From: Alloacidobacterium sp963823845
GTDB lineage: Bacteria > Acidobacteriota > Terriglobia > Terriglobales > Acidobacteriaceae
DNA length: 64,000 nt
Assembly (NCBI GenBank): GCA_963823845.1
Contig: CAWGND010000013.1
Span: forward strand, 496,001 to 560,000
Reading direction: 5' to 3'
In this document: positions 1-6,978 of the stretch, one piece after another
How positions within the stretch are numbered: the stretch's first letter is position 1
How the letters are laid out: every line of letters starts with the position of its first letter
Made by a program: the position numbers and the translations under genes
Notes under the pieces: model-generated
What the model saw: only the letters and a program-made list of their open reading frames with translations
Told to the model about the DNA's origin: nothing
Databases searched by the model: none

Positions 1-676
1 TTGCCGAGTTGACCAACCATGTGGAGTGCAGGCCCAGGGTTACGCGGAAGAAGATGCCCCACAGCACCCAGGTCCATCCGCCAATGGCCAGCAGGCCGAG
101 GCCTACGGCCGTGAGGGGAATCCAGTGGTATTTGCTCAGCCAGACGTGGAAGCGGTCTTTGGTGAGATCAGGTGCGTAGCGCGCCAGCATCACTGTCTGA
201 GCATGGAGCGATTCGCCGCTCAGAATCCAGCCCACGTGCGCCCACCATCCGCCTTCCGTGGGCGTATGCGGATCGCCGGTCTTGTCGGAGAGTTGGTGGT
301 GCACGCGATGCGTAGCAACCCAGAAGATCGGGCCGCCTTCAAGCGATAGCGTGGCGCACACAGCCAGGAAATATTCGACCCAACTCGGCGTTTTGTAACC
401 GCGATGTGTCAGCAGCCGGTGATAGCCCATGCCGATGCCCATGTTGATGGCGAAAACGTAGAGTATGGCTGCAGCAATGACGGCTCCCCACGAGAAGAAG
501 AAGAGTGCTGCGATTGCGCCGATATGGAAGGCAACCATGAAGATTGCCGTGATCCAGCTCAGTTGACTGCCCTGCGCAGCGCGGCCGAGCGTTGGCAGAT
601 CTGTCTTCGGCGTATAGTGCTGCCGTGGTGTCTTGGTTTCAGCTACGAGCGGTTCTACCAGCAGTTCAGCGGGCAT
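1..676 (-). CDS. Fatty acid desaturase, C-terminus cut by the window edge
   Basis: Membrane acyl-CoA/acyl-lipid desaturase of the delta-9 (stearoyl-CoA desaturase) type, which introduces double bonds into acyl chains using a di-iron centre. The 225 visible residues contain the first two histidine boxes, HRLLTH at 86-91 and HRVHH at 123-127, and end just after LHSTW, where the third box region begins. Hydrophobic stretches lie at about 42-82 and 183-215. The ATG at 676 is preceded by AAAGGA about 11 nt upstream. The remainder lies left of the window. Family is clear; chain-length and position specificity are not determinable. Confidence 0.9.
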   Translation of the reverse strand, partial: MPAELLVEPLVAETKTPRQHYTPKTDLPTLGRAAQGSQLSWITAIFMVAFHIGAIAALFFFSWGAVIAAAILYVFAINMGIGMGYHRLLTHRGYKTPSWVEYFLAVCATLSLEGGPIFWVATHRVHHQLSDKTGDPHTPTEGGWWAHVGWILSGESLHAQTVMLARYAPDLTKDRFHVWLSKYHWIPLTAVGLGLLAIGGWTWVLWGIFFRVTLGLHSTWLVNSA

Positions 677-793
677 GCGTATACGGCGTCCTTTGTGGGT
701 GGATTGGAGTCTATTTAAACCGTATCAGCGGGTCTCGAACAGCTCTTGTAAGACTTTTGTAATGTCATCGTGGTAGTCGTCGTCCTATCCAAT

Positions 794-955
794 ATGAACC
801 GCTCTTTGACCGTCCTCTCCTCTCTGGTTGCGTCGATGGTGCTGCAATCTGCTGTTCTGGCGCAGACGGCCTCACTGCCTACGAGTAAGCAGATCATCCA
901 GCCGGTTCCTGGTTCGCCGCAGAGGTTGAACCGCCTGCCGATGGCGATGGCGTGG
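794..955 (+). pseudogene. 5' stump of a secreted YncE/YVTN-type propeller gene
   Basis: An ATG opens a convincing signal peptide (MNRSLTVLSSLVASM through VLAQ) followed by a stretch with LPTSKQ, PVPGSPQ and RLNRLPMAMAW. From memory this resembles the mature N-terminus of acidobacterial YncE-type beta-propeller proteins, some fused to a phosphoesterase. The resemblance stops after the Trp near base 950. The frame then runs into antisense of the next gene and ends at 1036. I read it as a gene truncated by deletion or recombination near 950-966. A short functional secreted peptide is possible but less likely. Family identity is an inference. Confidence 0.45.
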
Positions 956-966
956 GGTGAAGGACC

Positions 967-1449
967 TCACCAGTTGAGGATGAAGACGGGAGCCATTGCT
1001 GAGAGAGCGGCTCCGACTTGCAGTGCGAGCACATAGAGCGATTGTTTTGGGGCGCGCGGGAGCCATTTGATCGCGAAAAACAGCAGGACCGGCAGTTGTC
1101 CTGCCATGAGCAGTTGCCAGATATGCGCCTCGGCTCCCTCATCCGGCTCGCGGGCTGTGCCGACGAATGCGGTGTGACCAAGCACAACCGCCAGTGCTGT
1201 GAGCGACATTGCCATGGGGAGAAAGGCGGTCGGCTGCCTTACAATGGCACCGAAAGAACGCGGATTTTGATCCATTTTGCGTCCTCCAATGGGGAAAATG
1301 TGCTCAAAGAGGGCCGACTTAGCGACATTGAATGGCGTGCGCATGCCGGGGCGGCTGGCGAGAAGAAGCGCCTCAAACTCCTCGCCATAACGCTCTCTCC
1401 AGTCCCGCGGATACAGGCAGATAAGCAGGTGAGCGAGTCTGGGATTCAT
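967..1449 (-). CDS. Small membrane protein coupled to PadR (YPRxWRxRYGxEF motif)
   Basis: A 160-aa protein of unknown function. Its N-terminus carries YPRDWRERYGEEFEALL (13-29), a motif I associate with acidobacterial membrane proteins and permeases encoded beside PadR regulators. Predicted transmembrane segments lie at about 73-93, 112-128 and 137-157, with the C-terminus ending in the last helix. It starts at 1449 in a 4-nt ATGA overlap with the padR gene, so the two are translationally coupled. A PadR partner or membrane sensor role is inference only. Its 3' end abuts the truncated propeller stump. Confidence 0.7.
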   Translation of the reverse strand: MNPRLAHLLICLYPRDWRERYGEEFEALLLASRPGMRTPFNVAKSALFEHIFPIGGRKMDQNPRSFGAIVRQPTAFLPMAMSLTALAVVLGHTAFVGTAREPDEGAEAHIWQLLMAGQLPVLLFFAIKWLPRAPKQSLYVLALQVGAALSAMAPVFILNW

Positions 1450-1775
1450 AGGGCTTCAAGCCTCTTCAGTGCGGCCTTCGAAAATTGGTGCAGCGTGATT
1501 AGTTTTGCGCCGAGAACTCGCAGGCCATCCGGGGTAAGGCAATAGGGGCGACGGCGCTCCTCCGGCGGAAGAGGCTCGATCAGACCCTGGTGCTCCAGAC
1601 GAGCAATCGCGCCGTAGAGCGTTCCCGGTCCGAGGCGCGTTCCACAAAGACTGGCGATGTCTTCGATCATTGCGTGCCCGTGCTTTGGACCGTTGGCCAA
1701 GCTGGCGAGTATGAGCATGGGCGGGTCGGAATAGTGGCCCATTTCCGGGTCTACTACGTGTTGCGTACTACGCAT
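1446..1775 (-). CDS. PadR family transcriptional regulator
   Basis: A 109-aa winged-helix regulator. Residues 17-85 show the PadR pattern: the MLILASLANGPKHGHAMIEDI helix, the LGPGTLYGAIARLEHQGLI recognition helix and the RRRPYCLTPDGLRVL wing. The frame is open upstream to 2195, but that extension is repeat DNA with no protein character, so I chose the ATG at 1775. A later ATG at 1742 (M12) is also possible. No strong Shine-Dalgarno sequence is visible. The downstream membrane-protein gene overlaps it by 4 nt. A short palindrome covers the start codon and could serve autoregulation. Confidence 0.8.
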   Translation of the reverse strand: MRSTQHVVDPEMGHYSDPPMLILASLANGPKHGHAMIEDIASLCGTRLGPGTLYGAIARLEHQGLIEPLPPEERRRPYCLTPDGLRVLGAKLITLHQFSKAALKRLEAL

Positions 1776-1783
1776 GACGTAGT
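1767..1783 (-). promoter_or_regulatory. Inverted repeat over the padR start codon (candidate operator)
   Basis: ACTACG and CGTAGT arms flank a 5-nt centre, and the padR ATG lies in that centre. Related CTACTACG sequence lies just downstream. The position suits PadR autorepression. This is seen in sequence; the function is inferred. Confidence 0.4.
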
Positions 1784-1817
1784 TATCGCATAGGTGATGG
1801 GGTGGGCGCAAGGGAAT

Positions 1818-2076
1818 TATTGGGTTGTGCTTTCCGCCCTTTTTCGTGGGATTTCTGGTGAGAGCAGATCCCTTAGCCTTGCTAAGGATGACAGCGTTCC
1901 GATTTGTAGTTCTCGCCTTGACGTCGTCAGGAGGGGACACTTTCCTAGGCTCTTTGCCTAGGAAAGACGAGCCTTGTGTCGCAAGGCTTCGCACGAATGT
2001 TATTCGTGCGGGTCCTTCGACTGCGTTCCCTTCGGTCACTTCGCTCAGGATGACATCTCTTTGGAAAGGAAATTGC
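1818..2076. repeat. Hairpin-rich intergenic repeat, copy A (largest)
   Basis: Three perfect hairpins follow each other. A 10-bp stem TTTCCTAGGC pairs at 1941-1950/1956-1965, a 6-bp stem GCCTTG at 1971-1976/1982-1987, and an 8-bp stem GCACGAAT at 1991-1998/2002-2009. The flanks carry GCCCTTTTTCG near 1838, AGCAGATCCCTTAG near 1864, and CTTCGCTCAGGATGACA near 2039-2055. These words recur at 4.8, 6.9, 9.7 and 54.0 kb in this window. The element sits between two codirectional genes. It looks REP/BIME-like and has no coding capacity of note. Confidence 0.65.
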
Positions 2077-2079
2077 CAG

Positions 2080-3081
2080 TCAGGATGGGGAGATGGCTGA
2101 GTCGGATTCGGAGGGGTCGCCGGTTTCCGGAAGCACTGCGGATTCTCGCGGCTGGCCGAAGCTGCGGACGCTGTTACGGCCGGATAGTTTGGCATGGCCG
2201 AGGGCGCGTTCGGCTTCGCGGAGAACGATGAGAGGTGAGCGGCCGCGGCTGGTGGCCAGGCCGATGCTGGCGGTCACGCTCAATACGTCACGATGGATGT
2301 GATAGCGCCTTTCGAGCACGGTGCTCTGTAGCCACAGCCACTCGGCCATGACGTCTGCCTGATCGGCCATGCAGCCGGGTAGGCCGACGAGAAACTCGTC
2401 TTCGCCGCAGCGGCCGAGAATGTCATAGCTGCGCAGGTAGCGGCGGAGACGCTGGGAGAATTCCCGCAGAACGGCGTCTCCGGTTCCGTAGCCGAATTCA
2501 ATGTTGATTTCAGCGAACCTGTCGAGGTCGATGAGCATGAGGGTCAGGGGAGTGCGCATGCGCTGCACGCGATCGGTTTCCTGAAAGAGCAGGCGCATCA
2601 TGGCTTCGCGATTGAGCAGGCCGGTGAGGCTGTCGTGCGACGCATGAAATCGGACGGCCTCCATCTGCTCCTGCAGTTCGTGATAGAGGTGCTGGACGCG
2701 CTCGGCGGTGCGGAGACGGACCAGAAGGTCGATTTCGTTGACTGGCTTGAGCAGGAAGTCGTCGACGCCGGCTTTGGTGGCCATTTCGATTTTTTCCAGG
2801 TCGGCGGCGCCGCTCATCAGCATCAGCCAGGGGGCTTGCCGGCGAGAGCGGCGGCGGGTTTCTGCGATGACCTCAAAGCCTTTCATGGAGGGCAATTCGT
2901 AGTCCACAACAGTCGTCGCGGGGGGTTGCGGGCCGTTGAGACGCTTGAATGCGGCGGCTCCGTCGGCAAGGACCTCGACCTGGTAGTTCCAGGATTTGAG
3001 AAGGTTGCCGAGGGCGGTTGCCGACCCCGAATCGGCGTCGGCGAGCAGAATGGTGAAGGGTTTTTCCGGTAGAACAGACAT
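2080..3081 (-). CDS. REC-GGDEF response regulator with a degenerate GGDEF motif
   Basis: A 333-aa cytoplasmic protein. The receiver domain (about 8-125) has acidic D15 and D17, phospho-acceptor D60 and K112. The GGDEF domain (about 145-310) has GEDEF at 226-230 instead of GG[D/E]EF, and the normally basic residue in the DxDxFK block is Ala (DLDRFAEIN, 185-193). The inhibitory I-site RxxD is kept as RSYD (217-220). By family rules this suggests weak or no diguanylate cyclase activity but retained c-di-GMP binding. The tail is Ser/Pro/Asp-rich. No cognate kinase is adjacent. Confidence 0.85.
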   Translation of the reverse strand: MSVLPEKPFTILLADADSGSATALGNLLKSWNYQVEVLADGAAAFKRLNGPQPPATTVVDYELPSMKGFEVIAETRRRSRRQAPWLMLMSGAADLEKIEMATKAGVDDFLLKPVNEIDLLVRLRTAERVQHLYHELQEQMEAVRFHASHDSLTGLLNREAMMRLLFQETDRVQRMRTPLTLMLIDLDRFAEINIEFGYGTGDAVLREFSQRLRRYLRSYDILGRCGEDEFLVGLPGCMADQADVMAEWLWLQSTVLERRYHIHRDVLSVTASIGLATSRGRSPLIVLREAERALGHAKLSGRNSVRSFGQPRESAVLPETGDPSESDSAISPS

Positions 3082-3390
3082 GAATGAATGGCTCCCAAGT
3101 ATGGTTATCGGGAGATTTTCGAGAGGGGATTAGAAGAATGCGGCGAATGGTCTTGGGAGAGTTTTTTCTGGAATTGTGAAAAAAGTTGTTGACCTTTTCC
3201 CAAAATAGGCAAAAACTGCAAGAATACGCACAACCGGTAACCCTAACCGGGCATCTATAGAAATACAGCAAAGCGAACACTAGCGTACACCCCGGGCCCT
3301 TTCATACTCGACTCAGTTGTCTGAGCCGACTGGCAAGTTCACTTCGCGGGGTAATGCTCTTAGTTAACCTCTAACGCTGGAGTGCGAGCC
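3082..3390. other. Intergenic region between divergent genes
   Basis: About 300 bp between the REC-GGDEF gene (minus) and the small gene at 3391 (plus). It contains T-rich sequence near 3165-3215 and a short inverted repeat CTCAG-TTGT-CTGAG around 3312-3325. No convincing -35/-10 pair could be picked. I see no gene in it. Confidence 0.5.
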
Positions 3391-3606
3391 ATGATTTCCT
3401 CCGTTACAACCACCCATGCGATTCCGCAGAAGTTACTCCCTGCCCGCACAAGCGTTGTGCGCGCGCGGCTGACTATCTGCCACCACTGCTTTCAGGTTCT
3501 TGGGTCGGCCCATCATCCTGCCGACATACGGGCACTGGAGACAGCGCACATTTGTAAAGAAAAATTGATTGATCAGCAGCCTGCCGCAGCCCTCCCGTTC
3601 CACTAA
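3391..3606 (+). CDS. Unrecognised 71-aa small protein with a CxxC motif
   Basis: I do not recognise this protein. Support for a real gene: GGAG lies 8 nt before the ATG, codon choice resembles the neighbours, and a strong intrinsic terminator begins 26 nt after the stop. The ORF stands alone between a divergent and a codirectional gene. Residues 30-33 are CHHC, followed by HH at 41-42 and AHIC at 52-55, so a small zinc site of C, C and H/C residues is plausible. There is no signal peptide or membrane segment. The region could instead be a non-coding RNA ending at the same terminator. Confidence 0.45.
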   Translation: MISSVTTTHAIPQKLLPARTSVVRARLTICHHCFQVLGSAHHPADIRALETAHICKEKLIDQQPAAALPFH

Positions 3607-3632
3607 GGGACAGGTTTGCCGCAGTTCTAAAA

Positions 3633-3658
3633 GACGCGCCTTCGGGCGCGTCGTTTTT
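3633..3658 (+). terminator. Intrinsic terminator
   Basis: An 8-bp GC stem, GACGCGCC/GGCGCGTC, is closed by a TTCG tetraloop and followed by GTTTTT. It ends the transcript of the small gene before it and precedes the TlpA-like gene. Confidence 0.85.
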
Positions 3659-3710
3659 GCTCCAGAAAATGACTGGCTCATGGTAGCCTTCACCGGGGGA
3701 GAAGGCTGCT

Positions 3711-4781
3711 ATGCGGTTTATTTTGTATATACTTGCGTTGATTGCTCTGCTACTAGCTGTTCCGAGTTTTGCTCAAACTGATGCTCAAGCCGATTCGGGT
3801 CTGCCGAAAGATCCTAAGGCTCAGAAGAGCTACGCCGAAGGACTGGGCTGGTTGAAGGATCACCAACAGTCAGTGGCACTGGATTCATTTAAGAAGGCAG
3901 ATAAGCAGGATGGCGGGCATTGTGCAGCTTGCCGGCAAAAGATCATCGAGCTGGGTGAGAAAACCGGCGACTATAAGAGCGCCGATATTGCCGCGCTGGA
4001 ACAGATATCGGATGCACAGACACCGGCTTCGCAGATGAATGCGCACATGGTCCGGGGGATTCTGCTGTTGCATGAAGGCAGCGCGAAGAGCAAGGCTGAA
4101 GCTTTTGCGGATGCGGACAAGGAATTCAAGATAGTTCTCGCGAGCAATCCGAACTACTCATCGGCATACTTTGCGGACGGGATGGCGCTGGGGCATCTGA
4201 AGCAGGATGACGCCGCAAAGGCGCAGTTCGAGCAGTTTGTTCGAATCGAGCAAAGGGCGGGAGTAGAGCGCGCAAGGGCCACGCGCTATATCGAGAGGCC
4301 AGAACTAGTCCGTGCACGGCTGGCTCCAGCATTTGCGGCAACGACGATAGATGGGAAGCACGTTTCGCTCGATGATCTGACGGGAAAAGTTGTGTTGATC
4401 GACTTCTGGGCGACGTGGTGCGGTCCCTGCCGCGAGGCGCTGCCGCATATGCGGAAGATCGCCCAGAAGTTTGCCGGTGGGCCGCTGGTGATCTTGAGCG
4501 TGAGCCTGGATGATGACGCGAACGACGCGAAATGGCGGGCGTTTGTTACGCAGAATCAGATGACATGGCTGCAGGTGCGAGATGGCGGATGGACTGGTCC
4601 CTTAGCCACCAGATTTGGAGTGACTGCGATTCCTCACACGTTCACGATTGATGCTGACGGCGTGCTGCAGGACGAGCATATCGGCGATAGTTCGATTGAG
4701 GGGAAGTTGAAGAAGCTTTGTGAAGAGGCTCGCAGGTTGCAGGAGGCTCCTCCAAAACAGACAATTGCCGCGGGGCAGTGA
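3711..4781 (+). CDS. Secreted TlpA-like thioredoxin with TPR-like N-terminal region
   Basis: A 356-aa periplasmic or outer-membrane-facing thiol-disulfide oxidoreductase. A signal peptide (1-21, cut after SFA) is followed by a helical repeat region of TPR character (about 40-185), then a TlpA/AhpC-type thioredoxin domain (about 205-340) with active site WCGPC at 236-240 and cis-Pro context near AIPHTF. An additional CAAC (71-74) lies in the helical part. It likely reduces or protects cysteines of exported proteins; the partner is unknown. It is a single gene with a repeat element after its stop. Confidence 0.85.
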   Translation: MRFILYILALIALLLAVPSFAQTDAQADSGLPKDPKAQKSYAEGLGWLKDHQQSVALDSFKKADKQDGGHCAACRQKIIELGEKTGDYKSADIAALEQISDAQTPASQMNAHMVRGILLLHEGSAKSKAEAFADADKEFKIVLASNPNYSSAYFADGMALGHLKQDDAAKAQFEQFVRIEQRAGVERARATRYIERPELVRARLAPAFAATTIDGKHVSLDDLTGKVVLIDFWATWCGPCREALPHMRKIAQKFAGGPLVILSVSLDDDANDAKWRAFVTQNQMTWLQVRDGGWTGPLATRFGVTAIPHTFTIDADGVLQDEHIGDSSIEGKLKKLCEEARRLQEAPPKQTIAAGQ

Positions 4782-4792
4782 TTGTTTTGCTG

Positions 4793-4880
4793 GGTGCGGG
4801 TTAGTGCCTTTCCACCCTTTGCTGCACAAGGATGGGGCACCCTTTTTTAATGCTGCTGCTTAGAGAAAGAGATAGAGATA
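4793..4880. repeat. Intergenic repeat, copy B (short)
   Basis: It lies between convergent genes. It contains AAGGATGGGGCACCC followed by TTTTTT and GCTGCTGCTTAGAGAAAG, which match the 3' halves of the elements at 9.6 kb and 54.0 kb. The T-run after the GC-rich part may terminate the TlpA-like gene. Confidence 0.5.
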
Positions 4881-4914
4881 TACAGGACGACAAGTCTAAG
4901 AAGATGCCCGGCGC

Positions 4915-6426
4915 TTAGTAATCGACGTGCATGCGGACGCTGGGGACCCAGACGGGGCCGCGGTCGCGGTTGTAGCCGGGGTTGTCGATGTGAGACAGAC
5001 CGAGAGCGAAGAAGAGGCCGCGCCAGGTGTGCCAGTTGTAGTAGCTTTCGACGATGTTTTCGCGGCCGTAGTTGAGGCGGCCATCACCTAGGATGAATCC
5101 CAGGCCGCCGTACTTCAGGTAGTTCTGGTGGTCGCTCTTGATGGCGTTGGAGACGAAGACCACGCCGATCTTGTCGTCGGGGCGGTGCCAGCGCACGCCA
5201 ACCAGGTCGCCGCCGAATTCGACGGTCTGGTCGACTTCGGTGTAGGCATAGGATTCGTGCTGGCCCTCGTTCCAGCCGAACCGGCTGCAAATGCGGAAGT
5301 CTGCGGTGATCTCTTGCTCGTTGTTCCAGCCAAAGCCGTATTTCACGTCGCCGAAGTGGGCGTGGGCGCTGATGTCCGGTGTTGGGTCAGTGCCGTTAAG
5401 GTACGCGGCGACGGCTTCGCGATATATGCCCATGTGCGCGTGGTTGACGAAGCTGAGGATGCGCGTCACGCCTTTGCGTCCGTGGATGAAGGAGTGGCGC
5501 AGCTCAAACTCCATGTTCTGGCCGCTGGCGCGAGAGAAGGCCCAGTCGAGGTCGATGCCGTTGGCGACGGTGGGCATGGCGGCGATGGCGTATCGGGCGC
5601 TCCAGTTGCGATCGTCGTATTCGGCGATGCCGGCGACGGTGTAGCCGCGCGTGTCGGCGGCGTAGTCCCATGCGCCGTCGTTGTCTACGGTCCAGTTGGT
5701 GAACTGCAGGTGGCTGTCGCTGCCGACGGAGTTGACGTCGAAGACATCGGCCATGCTCATTTTGCCGATGCGGAAATCGAAGCGGCGCACGGGGACCTCA
5801 GTCGCGAGGGAGAACGGAGTGCGTTCGGACTCGGTCATTTCGCTGGTGAGGCCGATGGTCTGGTGAATGATGCCGCGCGCGAGGTAGGGCGCGGAGCCGA
5901 GGTTGGGGTTGCGCACGACGTCGAGGTTGGTGAAGCCGGCGAGGCCGAGAGCCTGGCTCAATCCGCGTCCGCCGGCGCTTTCGAAGTCGACGATCAAGTC
6001 GGTGTTGTAGCGGATGTGACGATGTGGTTGATAGCCGAGAAAGAGCGTGCCGAGTAGCGAGGCTTTGTACTCACCAGCGCCGAGGAAGCTGTTTGGGCCA
6101 TGATAGGGCGAGTGGAAAGGCAGGTTCGCCTGGGCAATGATGTTGGTCTGGCCCGAGATCCACCAGGGCGCGGTGTCGCTGTGCGGGAACATGGTGACGA
6201 CGGACGCGTCAGATACCTCGCGCTCGTCCGTGGAGGCGCCAGCGGAGTTGGAGGGGCTGCTCTGGGCGTTGGTGTCTGACCCCAGTATGTGCAGGGTGAA
6301 TTGCGGCGTGGGAGCGGCGGGCAGCGAGGCAGGCAACTGGGCGCGGCCATGCAGCGACCAAAGCGTCAGGCAGATGATGGTCGACAACTTGCGCAAGAAC
6401 AGCCTCCGAGCTGTGCGACTGCCCAT
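4915..6426 (-). CDS. Carbohydrate-selective porin, OprB family
   Basis: A 503-aa outer-membrane beta-barrel. A signal peptide ends near residue 29 (LHGRAQ), and the rest shows alternating amphipathic strands. Typical OprB segments are present: WISGQTNIIAQ near the N-terminus, RIGKMSMADVFDVN in the middle, FVNHAHMGIYREA near 325, and FGFGWN/EQEITAD. The last residue pattern (MHVDY) fits the C-terminal aromatic signature for BAM. Its start is 118 bp from a divergent RcnR-like metal regulator, so the two may share control. Substrate is not predictable. OprB members transport sugars, but a metal-linked role cannot be excluded. Confidence 0.75.
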   Translation of the reverse strand: MGSRTARRLFLRKLSTIICLTLWSLHGRAQLPASLPAAPTPQFTLHILGSDTNAQSSPSNSAGASTDEREVSDASVVTMFPHSDTAPWWISGQTNIIAQANLPFHSPYHGPNSFLGAGEYKASLLGTLFLGYQPHRHIRYNTDLIVDFESAGGRGLSQALGLAGFTNLDVVRNPNLGSAPYLARGIIHQTIGLTSEMTESERTPFSLATEVPVRRFDFRIGKMSMADVFDVNSVGSDSHLQFTNWTVDNDGAWDYAADTRGYTVAGIAEYDDRNWSARYAIAAMPTVANGIDLDWAFSRASGQNMEFELRHSFIHGRKGVTRILSFVNHAHMGIYREAVAAYLNGTDPTPDISAHAHFGDVKYGFGWNNEQEITADFRICSRFGWNEGQHESYAYTEVDQTVEFGGDLVGVRWHRPDDKIGVVFVSNAIKSDHQNYLKYGGLGFILGDGRLNYGRENIVESYYNWHTWRGLFFALGLSHIDNPGYNRDRGPVWVPSVRMHVDY

Positions 6427-6514
6427 GATGTCAGAATTTGATCTTGACCTGCGAGTCTTGCAGTGGTGTTACAGAAATACGGGGGCAAAAGGCAAGGCCC
6501 TTCTCTCTTGTATC

Positions 6515-6533
6515 ATATCCCCCTAGGGTATAT
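6515..6533. promoter_or_regulatory. G/C-tract palindrome between porin and CsoR/RcnR-family regulator
   Basis: ATATCCCCCTAGGGTATAT is an imperfect palindrome of AT-rich flanks around a C-tract and G-tract, the usual layout of CsoR/RcnR-family operators. It lies 12 nt before the regulator start and overlaps its likely promoter, so metal-responsive autoregulation is plausible. Confidence 0.5.
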
Positions 6534-6544
6534 AAGGGAAAATC

Positions 6545-6817
6545 ATGAGCCATTTGGAGCGGGAAAAGCAGAAATTGGTTGCTCGCATCCGGCGCATTCG
6601 CGGGCAGGTGGATGCCATTGAGCGTTCGCTCTCGAGCGGGGATGATTGCGCGGATGTGCTGATGCTGCTGGCGAATGTACGCGGCGGGGTTAATAGTCTG
6701 ATGGCAGAGGTGCTGGAGGATCATATCCGGCTGCATATGCTGACGGAGAAGAGTTCGCTGCCTCCTACGGAGCTGGCTGAGGATTTGATTGATCTGGTGC
6801 GGGCTTATTTGAAGTAG
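6545..6817 (+). CDS. CsoR/RcnR/FrmR family metal-sensing repressor (RcnR-like residues)
   Basis: A 90-aa all-helical repressor of the DUF156 family. It keeps the family core (RIRRIRGQVDAIERSL at about 14-29, LMAEVLEDHIR at 52-62). The ligand positions are His3, Cys35, His60 and His64, which is the RcnR (Ni/Co) set; FrmR has Glu at 64 and CsoR uses a second Cys at 60. Prediction: a nickel- or cobalt-type sensor that releases DNA on metal binding. AGGGA precedes the ATG. The divergent gene is an OprB-type porin, and no metal exporter is adjacent in the window. Confidence 0.85.
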   Translation: MSHLEREKQKLVARIRRIRGQVDAIERSLSSGDDCADVLMLLANVRGGVNSLMAEVLEDHIRLHMLTEKSSLPPTELAEDLIDLVRAYLK

Positions 6818-6821
6818 CTGT

Positions 6822-6965
6822 TCTTTCGTTCACCCTTTTTCGTGGCTCTACTTAGAAAAGCGGGTCTTGCTCGCAAGACTTCGCACGAACTTCGTTCGCG
6901 CGGGTTCCTTCGTCTCCGCTCAGGACAGGCTCTTCCGCTGCGCCCAGGATGCCAATCTTGATTAT
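6822..6965. repeat. Hairpin-rich intergenic repeat, copy C
   Basis: It lies between convergent genes. GTCTTG-CTCG-CAAGAC (6864-6879) and GCACGAAC-TTC-GTTCGCGC (6883-6901) are diverged versions of the second and third hairpins of copy A, in the same order. They are followed by CCTTCG and GCTCAGGA. CACCCTTTTTCGTGG near 6830 is the shared T-run word. Confidence 0.6.
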
Positions 6966-6978
6966 TGAATGAACTCGG

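Noticed and set aside
1776..2195. N-terminal extension of the padR frame
   Set aside because: It translates the hairpin-rich repeat; PadR homology begins only near 1775.
5128..6057. 309-codon plus-strand ORF
   Set aside because: Antisense to the porin gene, with repetitive Val/Gly/Asp/Ala composition typical of a shadow frame and no domain.
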